64,000 nucleotides of DNA, taken from NCBI GenBank assembly GCA_036873755.1, contig JAVTVY010017248.1:1-64000 (forward strand). The letters are read 5' to 3'. Below, in pieces: positions 50,932-63,990 of the stretch. Below the pieces are notes generated by a model that ran no database searches, was not told the DNA's origin, and was given only the letters and a program-made list of their open reading frames with translations. Each line of letters begins with the position of its first letter. Within the stretch, counting starts at the first letter, position 1. A program made the translations under genes and the position numbers. This stretch comes from Hanleya hanleyi. Its lineage: Eukaryota; Mollusca; Polyplacophora; Lepidopleurida; Hanleyidae.

Positions 50932-51678
50932 AGCCCAAGTCCCACTTAAGCGAAGTTGTTTACGAAACTTTGCGATGTATTGGTCGCAATGTTTCGTAAT
51001 AAATCGCTTTACAAAAGCCGATTTTCCCATCATTTGGGGCGAATAGATACGACATGTTTACGAATAATTACGACTGTTAGCGATGCAGTTACAAAGAAAT
51101 ACGATACTTTTACGACAGTTAGCGATATTCCCACCCAAATTTAGGCGATTCAGTGCGATGTATTTGCGAACATTTACGAAGCGCATACGACTACTTGCCA
51201 TTATTTCACGATGACTTGCGAATACGTACGAAGGTTTTTTACGACGTTGTTATGACAGTTTGGGTCAAATGTTTACGATTACTTTGAATACCATCGTTTC
51301 CTGTCGTAAGTTATCGTAACTATTCGTATTTATTTTTCACTTGACGATTATTAACGGAACTGTTACCAATAAGGCGATTAAATTACGACTTACTTACGAT
51401 GCATTACAACGTAGTTACGACGACTTACGATTATTTACGATAAAATTACGAATATTTGAGACTTAAGGCAAAATCGCATTGCTTGGCGAATTTTTTGAAC
51501 ATTTTGAAATTAGCGCGGCGATAAAACCGAGGCGACGATTTTCGTTCGAATTGAAGCGATGGCTTACGAATCATGGCGAATGTCTTTACGAATAGCTTGC
51601 GAGTATCTTACCAATACTTACGATTTTAAATCGTCAAGCTTCGTAAAGCAGTTCGCCTAAGTGGGACTTGGCCTTTAT
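50932..51678. mobile_element. MITE-like element of degenerate TTACGA repeats with inverted ends
   Basis: The left TAAAGCCCAAGTCCCACTTA and right, complement TAAAGGCCAAGTCCCACTTA, ends are inverted over about 28 bp. The ~690 bp between them consists largely of degenerate TTACGA/TCGTAA motifs. No credible ORF. Confidence 0.72.
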
Positions 51679-51699
51679 GGCCGTTACTTTGATCACCAT

Positions 51700-52206
51700 T
51701 CACTGTGTGTTGTATTTCTCGAATCCGCAGCCCAAAAACCAGAAAGACCTGTTTTTTCGATTTACTGTTGGCAATTTCAAATTTGAAATCAATTTCAGAC
51801 AGCAAGTCAAAAATGCATTAAGCAAACAGGTAGAGAAAAATGCATACCCATCTATGTTAACGTTTTTAACGAATATTTGAAAAATCAAGCGATGAACTGT
51901 GAATTTCTGTACAAAAATGTTCGTGAAGAGGCTTCGCACACATAAAATCACCCAGTTACGCTTTAAATCGATACCTTCGTCAAAATTTGAAAACAATTGC
52001 AAACTTGTATTGTGTATTTTTAACGAAAATACAATTTTGATCGCGGGCGTTTCTAAATAATATAGGCAATTCGTCGCCTTAGATTTTTGTAATGACAAGT
52101 TATAAGTTTTAATTTTTGAGTGAAATTGGGGAATCTTTCCATATTGGTTCAAAAGTCTTGTTTGTAGAAGAGCGGTGAAAACCCGATTTTTGAAAATTTC
52201 ATTCAC
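51700..52206 (-). other. Unassigned 168-codon open frame
   Basis: The longest frame in the right third of the window, Phe/Asn/Lys-rich as expected for AT-rich DNA, without a motif I recognise. It starts right beside a MITE edge. It could be chance or a decayed exon. Confidence 0.15.
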
Positions 52207-52209
52207 TAC

Positions 52210-55010
52210 CCCCCCCCCGCCTACATACTACATACAGCCACACGATATACCGATACAAAGCTTATCTTATGTACTTTTCGATACGCCCTGTCGTGGTCCT
52301 CAGATATGGTGCCGTGTACTGGAAAAACCCAGTTGAAGGGTGTACCCTATACCCTCATTCATTCTTAGTTAAGGGGTACAGGTATTCAAATAACCATAAC
52401 TTTTCTCAGTTTTCCTCAATTCGTTAACATCAGGTGTCAGTTTGGTCAGGAATGATTGGGCATCAGTTACATATCAATATTTATGCTAAAGTCCTAAATG
52501 TATGACGTCACCAGGGGCATATCCAAATGTCCACTTAAACAAAGATTTTCAAAAAAAAATATTCTGTTGTTGGCTACAACTCTGAATATAACTCAACAAA
52601 ACTCAACAAAACATGAAATAACTTGTTCACACATCAGCCTTCACATTTAGTAAGTTTAAGGTATAGTTTAAGAAATTACCAAGAAATCGTCACAAAAGCT
52701 TTAACTTGGTGATGTTCCAGGTATATATGAGAAGTCCGGTTGTCTAAATGGGAATAGCTTTGTACTTTAGCCTCGGAACTCCAGCGCTGGGGCTTATTAT
52801 GTGTTAAAGTAATGTATCAAGTTATTATTATGTCACCGTAGCTCGGAAAATATTGAAGTGACGACTTCAAGGACCATTCCCAAATTACCAAAGAGATACA
52901 AGATTAAGAGGTTGGGCTTCTCCTATAGAAATAATTTCTGCACAATTTGTGATCAAGCTTTGTTCTGATGTCTTCTTTAAGTCAAGATATACAACTGCAT
53001 GTAATTTTATAAAGAACGCATCCCAAATCGCCTAAAGTTAATCATGAGCTGTGGTATGATATCGTTTCGTTTCTAAAAATACGAACAGGCCCATGCCGTT
53101 ATTAAGAACTATGGGTTTCGGTATACGTCCACGCTTGAGAAGAGGGTTTGAGAAAAAATATATTTAATATACAGTTTCCGTGGTCTAGTATTTTATTATC
53201 AATTGATGCTCCTCTCAGTTACGTCTGAAATCATGCGTCAATCTCGTAATACCGATGGACACATACTTCATAAACCTATATATTTGGGAAAGCATATGAT
53301 CTAGCTAGGTTTTGAGGGCAAAGCTCCGTACAAATAGGCTGCGGTTTCTGGGATCTTACAACCACGTAATCATATTTCCCCCAACCGGTTGAAAATTGTG
53401 ATTATTGTGAAAATTACATATATTTACCTGATTTAATCTATACATAATAATAACAATGATAAACCCATCCCTTTCAATCGGCTGCATGATTCCATCTGGA
53501 GTAAAACATCTCCACGAAATCAAATACATATACACATAGACTGGATATAAACTGTTAGCTAAAAGGGGTTTATGAAAAAAAAACCTTTCTTGGGGTTCAG
53601 GTTCAAGACAAGGAATTTCGTGATAGCGCGATCCAAATTATCAACATCTATACCAGATTATCTTTGAGAGATGTAACATTCAGCATGTCCCGTGATAAAG
53701 AATACACGCAGTAAAGTGTCCTGAATGTAAATGGATATAAAAGTCAATGTTTGGTCTCAAATATGAAATGTTATGCCCACAGCAGTTGTCATTTTCCCCC
53801 TCGTGATACATTTCGTTGTAATTTTGAAACGATCCCTGACGATCTCACATTAGTAATTTCAAATTTGTAATTACTAATTATTATAGTTATAAGTTCAGAA
53901 ACTTATTTGGATCAGGACTAACCCCAACATTCAGTGTTATTCTCATTTAATCAACCGGACCCCTTAATTTTCGAAACTCCTTCGTGCATGCAGTTGAAGA
54001 GTTTGTCAGTATTCCTTCGATGAGATTGATCTACTATTATTACTGACAGAAAACTTCAAATTTGAGAGTTTGGTGAAAATCTATATTTTAAAGGATGATT
54101 GGAGATGGTCCCCATGTTACACCACATATTGATAACGTCATCATACATATTGGTATCTGGCGGTATCCAAACCAATGTTGAGCAAATCGACACCTATACT
54201 TCTACGGGTTTAAATATATTAATGAGGGAACTGAACCGATTTTCCACTCACATGGACCACTCCTGGGTGAATTTAGGATTATCCTCCCTTTCAACGACGA
54301 TCACAGAAATGGAACATCTGCGACTGAACTAAAATGATATTCACGAGAATAATATTAATGTGAACATGGATCAACGTGCATTCAAGGAAACAAAACGTTT
54401 TTGAAAAATTATTGCTGGATATACACATTAAGCTGAACCCGAAAATTACTTGAAATGCCTCATTCTTATACCGGAAGATGTATATGGTTAGAGTCGTTCT
54501 ATATGTACCTCTTCAATATTCCATTCGTATATAAATTATATATATACACATAAAACACTTGCAATCTGCATCCTGCTTGCTGGACAACAAAATGCAGAAA
54601 TCCAAGGCTTAAAGCAAACATATACAGTGAAACGGTTAAAGACATTTCTGATCAGCAGAGAGCAAAAATAAAACAGCTGTTAGAAAACAAAAATACAAAA
54701 TTGAAATAATATAAGAAAAAATTGTGTTACTTCAAAGAAACTGTCGTATTGCAAAATTAACGTAAGGCTATATAATGAACATAATTTCAACATAGGTCAA
54801 AATCCTTCACCTGTTAAGTTAATGAAGTCAAAAATTAATTTCGTTAATTCTGCACAAAAACCCGTGTTTCCTACAGAAAAAATACTGTTTTATATCGTAA
54901 ATGCTCAAAAGTGACGTCAAACGCCGCTGACGGACGGACGTTTGAAAGTGGCCGTTCGTCTGTTTTTAGTTTGTTCGTATACAATTTAGTATGGAATTTT
55001 GAATTTATCT
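52210..55010. other. AT-rich non-coding stretch
   Basis: A poly-C run at 52212 and several short frames; nothing recognisable on either strand. Confidence 0.45.
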
Positions 55011-55012
55011 AG

Positions 55013-55112
55013 AATATGACACCTTGAACCATAGCGTATTGAATGATTTCAATGCCGCCATATCCAACGTAACAATGGATCACAAGATCATTTTGGTTCA
55101 AGGTGTCATATT
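55013..55112. repeat. 100-bp hairpin with perfect 19-bp stem
   Basis: AATATGACACCTTGAACCA (55013-55031) is exactly complementary to 55094-55112; loop of 62 bases. Confidence 0.85.
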
Positions 55113-55119
55113 TTAGCTA

Positions 55120-56720
55120 CATGTATATTACGTCTACCGATAGGCTACTGTTTGACGTCAGTTTTGACTCTGAGGTTTACAGAATAAAACATGGGCAAAT
55201 TTCTTTGTACGAAATAAAGCTTTCTGTGCAGAACTGCATAAATAAACTTCTGACTTCGCTAACTTAACAGTTAAAATAGTTTTGCGTAACTTAGTTCAGT
55301 ATCAGGTGTTGGTGGTAAAACTGTTAATGTTAGTCAGCACATTTTCACGAATTATTGATAAAAGAACTAGTTAATTTTAACTTCATTGTAAGTGTAAAAA
55401 TGTGCAATATATGAGATGAGTATATATGAACTATGCATATATTTAGTGGATTTGAAGGGGGAAATCCAGTTTGAACTGAAAAAGATGCATAAAATTGTCC
55501 ATCTAAAATTTGATTGACGGCTATTTTTAGCACCACAATACCCGTGCTATGATTAGTGCCTTCTATTTAAGGTCAGGTGCTCTGATAAGTGGAAATATTT
55601 AGACTAAGAAAATTCCCATGCATTCAATGCTATTTAGGATATGACCTATGACCTTTGAGTGGACTTTCCCGAGATTCGCGATACACTGGGACCCTATAAT
55701 ATCCTAGGGATCATCGCTGATGTGGGGGCTCCTGCGCTACTGGGAAGCTGACATTACTTACTAAGTACTACAACGTCCCTGGTAAAATTATTAAATGATA
55801 ATTACAGTGAAATAGCAAACATTTATAAAATATACGGTACTTTTACGGAGCATTACATAACAACGCTGTTTTCTAACTCTCCTTTGTCTTCTACTGATGG
55901 CCCCCACAATATGTGTGGGGTACTGGTCCTCACCAAGAAATAGCGATGACCTGAAACCTATACTCAATGCTCCTCCCCATGTGTTGGTGATGACCACACC
56001 CCATCGCAATAAATGACGATAAACTGAAATTGTCACCATTTGGGCCTCGACACCGATAAATGGCGAAAGACCATCACCATTATTCTGACGTGTACAGAGA
56101 GAGTTTTGGTCATAAATAGATATATGTCGTGTACATCATATGACATTTGCGTCTTGATTCATTCACGGCTGTATTTTGCGGATTGGGAGTGAGAATTCGA
56201 AATAACTTTTCATTTTCTTTCAGCGTCAACTTTCAATACCTGAGTGTGTAATTTCAAAGCCACGTTTTCAGCTAGCCTGCATTGCTTTATATTTAATTCA
56301 TACGAAATAACGGGTACTCGGGGTCAATGGTCTTGGCAATACTCGGGACCATCATGTGTGCAATAAGAAACACCACAAGCTGTCGGAGTTCCAAGTTTAT
56401 GAAATTTCCATGTGTTTATAGGGTCCATGGCTTATATCAGTAGTATGTGTAGTATAATTGTTAGTTACATATCACCACAAATACATAAACGTAATACAGG
56501 AATGATTAAAAACAATATTACATGAGCCTCTCTAACTAGAGTTGCGAGCGATGGTATAAAATAAGATGGTACAATAACGAGGCATTTTGGCATACACTTG
56601 GTGCGGTTGAAAGCGAAATAATAAAATGTCCTAAAAGTATTTGTGTTTTTATGTAACGGCAAGAGAAAATACATGTACACAAAATGTGTTCTAGCTCAAT
56701 TGCCTTTTGATTATAGTGCT
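55120..56720. other. Non-coding stretch
   Basis: No gene or repeat structure that I can support. Confidence 0.4.
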
Positions 56721-56727
56721 ACGTCCT

Positions 56728-56898
56728 GCGAAAGGGGTCTAAATCGAGTGATTCAAACACACATTTAGACACCAAAGACCCCTTGGAACAAAAAAGATTT
56801 TCCAGCAGTGGAGATTATGCCAACTCGCATCACCAGGTTAAATGGCGTTCCGTATATAAATGTGTCTTTGACTCGATTTAGACCCTTTTTTCACGAAA
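56728..56898. mobile_element. Short hairpin MITE
   Basis: 'aggggtctaaatcgagt...acacattta' (56734-56766) is the near-complement of 'taaatgtgtctttgactcgatttagaccctt' (56858-56888). The element is about 165 bp with ~33-bp inverted ends and no coding capacity. Confidence 0.7.
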
Positions 56899-57665
56899 TA
56901 GCACATGCTGCGGATTTCATTTTTATGTCATAACTAACGCAATCGAGCTAGAACTTTAACATATTGTGTAAATATTATCTCTATAGTTGTTACATTGGAA
57001 CATAATTACTTTTAGAATTATTCGTTTTTTTCAATTTCAATCGCACCACGTTTAGGCTTAAAATATCGCCTTACCATCTCTTTTAAACATGTAAAAAATT
57101 CCTGCATCGAAGCAGAATGTCATGGCAGCTCTTGGCAGCAAGAAACAGAATGCCCAGACATCATTTATTTATTGAAAATCCGGGTTAATACACTGTGCTT
57201 CATTTATCATTGTAAGTCTAATATCCGCATGTAAAGGACATTCTAACAATACATGTTTTTTCGGACTTTTGGCAAGCAAAGCATACCCTTTCTCCTACTG
57301 GTAGGTTTTCATATCTACTCGTTTCTAAACGTATGCATATGTATATTCTGAATATGGTGGTTTATTATGAATGTCAAGTCATTTTCTTTTATTTGATCAA
57401 TGGAGCTTGGGAAGGTTCACATATTTGTTCGGGGTAGAGGGCTTTCTAGTTGAGGTCAAATTGACATTCTCATCGCTACAAAATGACGTCATGCACATGC
57501 CTAATTTTAAAGTGAAAGGATAAATATTTCAGTTAAAAACTGGGCTGGTTCACATTTATAGATCACGCAAGTTTGGAAAAATCCAGATATTTTGTCCCTT
57601 CGAGTATCAGGATCAACCGTCGTTGGTCGCATCCAGTCAACCCTACATATCAACTTCAGAAAGTT

Positions 57666-57883
57666 TGTTTGTTACCTGCGGCACGCAGGTCTACGGGAGG
57701 CTCGCGTTGTTGTTCTTGTTGTTGTTCTTGTTCTTGTGACTTTTTGAAATGCGCATGCGCTAAGAGAGTGTGATCTCTGCCACACTTTTCTTTTCAACCT
57801 CCGATCTCACATGACAATACTATCTTCAAGCGCGTTTGAATTCATTTGCAACTATATTCGGTGGAATGAATTATTGCTTCGTT
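57666..57883 (+). repeat. 218-bp direct repeat, copy 1
   Basis: 'ttacctgcggcacgcaggtctacgggaggctcgcgttgttg' to 'ggtggaatgaattattgcttcgtt', with an internal TGCGCATGCGC. Copy 2 at 60032-60238 has few differences and a shorter TTG/TTC run. Confidence 0.8.
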
Positions 57884-57903
57884 AATTATTATATATGAGA
57901 ATA

Positions 57904-58340
57904 GTGTGAATAACGTCAAAGGACCTACGAAGTAGGGTAGGCGTTAGGACTCCGACACGCACTGTGCTCTTGGACCCCAGTTGAAATCCTGCCAATATTA
58001 AGATGGGCACGGCCCAAGTTAGAATCACCAGTGATTTTAATCAAAAATCCCCAGAAATTTTCATCAAAAGTAGGTCCACTCGAAACATGCTGGCAACAGT
58101 CCCATAATGCACCTTCATGCCCAGTGTGAATAACGTCAGAGGACCTACGAAGTAGGGTATGCATTAGGACTCAGACACGCACTGAACTCTTGGACCCCCA
58201 GTTGAAATCCTGCCAATTTTAAGATGGGCACGGCCCAAGTTAGAATCACCAGTGATTTTAATCAAAAATCACCAGAAATTTTCATCAAAAGTAGGTCCAC
58301 TCGAAACATGCTGGCAACAGTCCCCTGATGCACTTTAATG
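57904..58340 (+). repeat. 219-bp tandem duplication
   Basis: 'gtgtgaataacgtca.aggacctacgaagtagggta' starts at 57904 and 58123; the two units are about 95% alike. Confidence 0.85.
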
Positions 58341-58599
58341 CTAAAAATCAAGGTTCTAATATCAACAGTAACACTCAAATATAACATATCTCTCAGATAT
58401 AACATATATATAAATATTAATATTCATGTCACTGTTCCATTTTTTCTCTAGTTGTATTCCTCTTAAAATGTTGTACTCTGCCTTTGACTGGTGTTTGTAC
58501 AATAAAATCTTGAATCTTGAATGATTATTTTGCCGACGAAAGGATTCAGATGGACTCACTCATTACCGGACAATTTCAAATGGTAGCCCACTTCGAAGA

Positions 58600-60031
58600 C
58601 ACAGAAATGACTATGTAGTATTTAACGAGTTGGACACCCCTGTGCGCGAACAATACCTCGCAGTCGTGCAGTTATATTGTGCACTTTCGGTTGCATGACA
58701 TTCGGCAAATAGCTATTTTGAATGATTCTCTTTCAGAACACAGCCTCTCTATCCTCATTCTCGCAAGCCAGGGCCTTGATTCCCTGGTATTGATGTTTCC
58801 GTCCTCTTCCGCACTCAGAATCCCTTTAGAATAGCATTAATCACTTCCGTAAATTCAATACTTATGTGTATCAGCAGACAATGCGCAGAAAACATATTGC
58901 ATTTGACATCATTCTCTCAAGTCAGAGCCCATTTCTGCTAGAATTTACTGGTTCTATACAAAATTTATGTTACTTTGTCAGTTTTACGAATGGAAGGACG
59001 TCATTTATTAGCAGATGCTGACCATAAAAGCGATCTATTTGTCCTTGTTGTCAAAAGCTAGGGCCTTGATTTTCAGGAGAGGTGTTTTGAGTTTGATTTT
59101 GATACTTAGATACCTTTCATATTGACGTTAACTCGGCAGTCATTTTCGTGAATGCAATAATTTGATGTACCAAAAAATAATAACGAGAATTCGACATCAT
59201 TCTCTTACACACATACCTTGTTTAGTGAACTAGCCACTAAATTACCTTCGAAAAGGCAAGGTCGAACTTGTCAGATGAGATGATATTTCCTAAGAATGAA
59301 ATAGTTAATGTCTTGGTATTGACTCGCTGCATGAAAAATAGTGTCAAGGTATTTAGTTTGCAGGTGATACAGAAACTTAATTAATTAGTCTAATTGAATA
59401 TCAAGACTGTCACAGGCCTTAATTTAATAGTGAAAAGTGTCATTATGCCTCTTGGATAGTTTGATAAAGCCTTCAACCCCATTCCATAGTTTCACAGATC
59501 AGAGTGATAGACCTTATACTAAATTCATTGGAAATTAAGGAAATATAAACTTTCCATTATGCTCGGCAACGTAAGCGAGAAGGGAGACTGAAGAGCGTAG
59601 ATTTTTGCGCTATGACTAAACCCTTGAAATTTATTTGGATTCCAAATATTTGAAAGCCTTTTTGATTTGCAAAAATCAACGGCTGAACCGAATGTTTTGA
59701 AATTTGGCATACACGATACTTATACCAAGATATTGCCAAACCGATAATTGTGACTTCGTCTGTCAATTCAGTATAGACAGCATGGACCAGTCAAAATCGT
59801 TGGATTTTGAACGGGGAAAGTGAATATATATATATATATATATATATGGTATCAGACCTATTAGGCAATTCCTACAATTGTGAGTTAGAAGCTGAAAATT
59901 ACTTCCCTGGGCGTGAAAACACTGGCAGATGTTGTTTTTTCTACCATTACCACTACCTCCGCTGATATGCCTTTCACTGTATTATTGCCACTGCCGCAGG
60001 TTTTGACTACAATGTAGTCATTTCTCACTTG
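58600..60031 (+). repeat. Segmental duplication, copy 1
   Basis: Homologous in the same order to 61387-62985: 'atgactatgtagtattta', 'ctattctcattctcgcaagccagggcctt'-type block, 'gaatgcaataatttgatgtacc', 'ggcaacgtaagcgagaagggagactgaagagcg' and 'tgactacaatgtagtcatttctcacttg'. Includes (TA)n at 59826-59848. Ends where the 60032 repeat begins. Confidence 0.75.
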
Positions 60032-60238
60032 TTTACCTGCGGCACGCAGGTCTACGGGAGGCTCGCGTTGTTGTTGTTCTTGTTCTTGTGACTTTTTGAA
60101 ATGCGCATGCGCTAAGAGAGTGTGATCTCTGCCACACTTTTCTTTTCAACCTCCGATCTCACATGACACCACTGTCTTCAAGCGCGTTTGAATTCATTTG
60201 CAACAAAATTCGGTGGAATGAATTATTGCTTCGTTGAT
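60032..60238 (+). repeat. Direct repeat, copy 2
   Basis: Second copy of 57666-57883, exactly abutting segmental duplication copy 1. Confidence 0.8.
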
Positions 60239-60790
60239 TTCCATTCAGACTTCAACTCTCTTACGTCAGTCGCTTTAAAGCTGTCGGTCGTCACATCAGT
60301 CACTGTCTTCAGATATTACCATTTTCATTGAACAGTATGCAGATGTATACACAATTTAAGACCCTTGGATTTCTTATATACCAAAGAAGATGAGCCGCAA
60401 CCTTGTCGGTGGTTCAGCTAATTTGCATACAGTCCCAGGCGACCGTCTTAGAAAGTAGAAAAATAAGTTCACTACTTCTAGTAATCATTTTATCTACCCA
60501 ATCTAGATAAAACACAAATTGGCGAAGAAGCATAACAAGTAACGCATTATCATTATGATTAACATTGAATAATACGTGGTATCAAATTATAGATCATGCA
60601 TCATAAAAACAAACGCAACAATTACGTTTCAGAAGTAAGCGGAACAACTCGGCAACTTTCACCGAATAAAGATGTTTAACTTTACCCCCAAGCAATTCGC
60701 ATATATGGAAATATGTTTTGAAAGGAAGAATAACTTAACCCTCTGTGGGAATCGAAACAATGACCCTCCAATCCCTGGACTTGCACTTAA

Positions 60791-61832
60791 TGTCTTAGCT
60801 ATACCGACTCATTGATAATACTCAAAACTGACTTTATGCGCAAACGGTTTTATAATACATAAATGACTATGTAGTATTTAATGAGTCCGACAACCCTATG
60901 CGCGAACAGTACATCATAGTAATATTGTGTACTTTCGGTTACAAGCATGAAATTTGGCACATAGCTATTTCGAATGATCCTCTTTCGGAACCAGTCCCTC
61001 TATCCTCATTCTCGCAAGCCAGGGCCTTGCTTCGCTGGTATTGATGTTCTCGTCCTCTTCCGCACTCATAATCCCTTTAGAATTGCATTAATCACTTCCG
61101 TAAAATCAATACTTATGTGTATCAGCAGACAACGGGCAGAAACATGTTGCATTTGACATCATTCTCTCAAGTCAGAGCCCATTTCTGCTAGAACTTACTG
61201 GTTCTACACTTCACAATTTACGTTACTTTGTCAATCAGTTTTACGAATGAAATTACGTCATATATTAGCAGATACTGACCATAAAAGCGATCTATTTGAC
61301 CTCGTTGTCAATGTCTTAGCTATACCGACTCATTGATAATACTCAAAACTGACTTTATGCGCAAACGGTTTTATAATACATAAATGACTATGTAGTACTT
61401 AATGAGTCCGACAACCCTATGCGCGAACAGTACATCATAGTTATATTGTGTACTTTCGGTTACAAGCATGAAATTTGGCACATAGCTATTTCGAATGATC
61501 CTCTTTCGGAACCAGTCCCTTTATCCTCATTCTCGCAAGCCAGGGCCTTGCTTCGCTGGTATTGATGTTCTCGTCCTCTTCCGCACTCATAATCCCTTTA
61601 GAATTGCATTAATCACTTCCGTAAAATCAATACTTATGTGTATCAGCAGACAACGGGCAGAAACATGTTGCATTTGACATCATTCTCTCAAGTCAGAGCC
61701 CATTTCTGCTAGAACTTACTGGTTCTACACTTCACAATTTACGTTACTTTGTCAATCAGTTTTACGAATGAAATTACGTCATATATTAGCAGATACTGAC
61801 CATAAAAGCGATCTATTTGATCTCGTTGTCAA
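60791..61832 (+). repeat. 521-bp tandem duplication, near-identical
   Basis: TGTCTTAGCTATACCGACTC begins at 60791 and 61312. The two 521-bp units differ at only a handful of bases. Identical 60-codon frames in both units are shadows of the duplication. Confidence 0.92.
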
Positions 61833-62985
61833 AAGCTAGGACCTTGATTTCCTTGAGAGTTTTTTAAATTTATTTTGATACCTTTCATATTGACTTGGAA
61901 GTCATTTTGGCGAATGCAATAATTTGATGTACCAAAAGATAATAACGAGAATTCGACATGATTCTCTTATACACACAGACCTTGTTTAGTGAACTAACCC
62001 TGAAATTTCGCACTTAAATCACCTCCCGAATGACTTAATGACAAACATATTCGCGAATTGATTATAGGGCGATATCCATAGATACTGACAAGAAATGTTT
62101 CTTATTTGCAGAATTTGACTTAAAAAAAAAAAATTAATAAAATTATCAACCTTCGAAAAGGCTTGACCAAACATGTCGGATGAGGTGATATCTCCCAAGG
62201 ATGAAATAGGTAATCATTTGTATAGAAGGAGCAAACCATGTATTGATATTGGCTTGCTGCATGGAAAAGAGTGTCAAGGTACCGTATTTAGTTTGCAGAT
62301 GATAACGCACATAAATGCAGAAACTTAATTTATTATTCTAATCGAATATCAAGACTGTCACAGGCCTCAATTTGAATCGTGAAAAATGTCATTATGCCTC
62401 TTGAACAGTTCGATAAAGCCTTCAACCTCATTCCATAGTTTCACAGATCAAAGTGATAGACCTGATAATAAATTCATTGAAAATTAACTTTGACGGAAAT
62501 ATAAATTTTCCATTTTGCTCGGCAAAGTAAGCGAGAAGGGAGACTGAAGAGCGTAGATGTTCGCGCTATGACTAAATCCTTGAAATTTGTTTGGATTTCC
62601 AAATATTTGAAAGCCTTTTTGATTTGCAAAAAATCAACGGCTGAACGGAATGTTTTGAAACTTGGAATTCACGATACTTGTACCAAGACATTGCCAAAGC
62701 GATTATTGTGGCTTCGTCTGTCAATTCAGTATAGACGGCACGGACCAGTCAACATCGTCGGATTTTGAACGAGGAAAGCGAATATATATATATTGTGTCA
62801 AATCTATTAGTCAATTCCTGCAATTGTGGGTTAGAAGTTGAAAATTACTTCCCTTGGCATGAAAACACTTGCAGATGGCGCTTTTTTCTACAATTACCAC
62901 TACCTCCGCTGATATGTCTTTCACTGTATTATTGCCACTGCCGCAGGTTTTGACTACAATGTAGTCATTTCTCACTTGTTTTGTT
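61387..62985 (+). repeat. Segmental duplication, copy 2
   Basis: Counterpart of 58600-60031, overlapping the second 521-bp unit. Contains small indels and a shorter (TA)n at 62783. Confidence 0.75.
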
Positions 62986-62989
62986 TTAA

Positions 62990-63560
62990 GTATGGAGGCA
63001 TTGGTGTTCTGTTGTACTGGAATACATTTATTTCCGTGGCCTCAAAATTCACGTTTCCTTAAATTAGGCTTACTCACACCCTGCAACATATTTTCTATGA
63101 TGTTTTACTGGTACAATAAATACAATAATACTGACAAGTAGTCATATCACCCCAAAGGCAATATACTGATGGCATATTTCTGAAAACATCACAAGAATCA
63201 AAATTGATCTCTGTATTTATTGTTTCCCAGCCACGCCTTCATTGTAGGTGTTCATGCGGACATGTTCATTGGCATGACCACACGGCCCCTAGCACTAGCT
63301 TGAGCGGTACTGTCACATACACAATATTACATAACAGATGTCAGTGACTCGGTACAACACTTACATTTGACAAAGCTAAGCATATACTATTAGATGAATT
63401 CAAATATCAGAGAGTACAGCTAGATAATTACATGTAGGTATTACATACAGGTGAGGACAAACTAAAAGTCAAAATCATGCCACAAACCATCTCTTATTTA
63501 GAACGCTTCATAAGTAAATTTTGCAACATTTTTTAAAATGTTCGACTGTTTGCAACAAAG
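62990..63560. other. Non-coding stretch
   Basis: Nothing recognisable before the LINE fragment. Confidence 0.4.
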
Positions 63561-63563
63561 TAA

Positions 63564-63990
63564 CTAAACTGCTTTAGAAACACAAGATCTTTTCCAATAA
63601 CATGATTTGATATACCTAATCCTGAGTTGTTGATATATCGGACATACTAATAAAAAGTGATATTCATTCTCAATGTCATTAACACAGTGGAAACAAACTC
63701 GCTTGCTCGGTTCTATACGACTGCTTCGACTGACTTGCCTGTAAACCATCCGCTGTCTCTGAAAACAATACTATATCATCAGCATACAGTAATACGTTCA
63801 GTGTTAAATCATTTAACTCCATGGAATCGCTAAGGAGATACGCTTCAAAATCATCAATAAACAGACAAAAAAGAAACGGTGATAATACTTCGCCTTGTCT
63901 CAAACCTTGCTTAATTTCAAAATATGGGCGTTTTACACCATGATGCATAAAAACAAGACTTAAGAGATTGATACATTGATTGCAAAACAC
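63564..63990 (-). pseudogene. LINE with internally deleted reverse transcriptase, cut by window edge
   Basis: On the minus strand, FEIKQGLRQGEVLSPFLF and VLLYADDIVLFSET (RT motifs B and C) are followed directly by a C-terminal ending in another frame, KRVCFHCVNDIENEYHFLLVC, a C-x2-C-x7-H-x4-C knuckle. The thumb and connection regions that should separate them are missing, so the copy is an internal deletion. It is a third LINE type, distinct from 4420-7490. Confidence 0.8.

Noticed and set aside
51700..52206. Host gene exon on the minus strand
   Set aside because: No recognisable domain, composition matches AT-rich non-coding DNA; kept only as a low-confidence note.
60974..61677. Two identical 60-codon frames
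   Set aside because: Identity is due to the 521-bp duplication; no start context, domain or conservation in the third copy.
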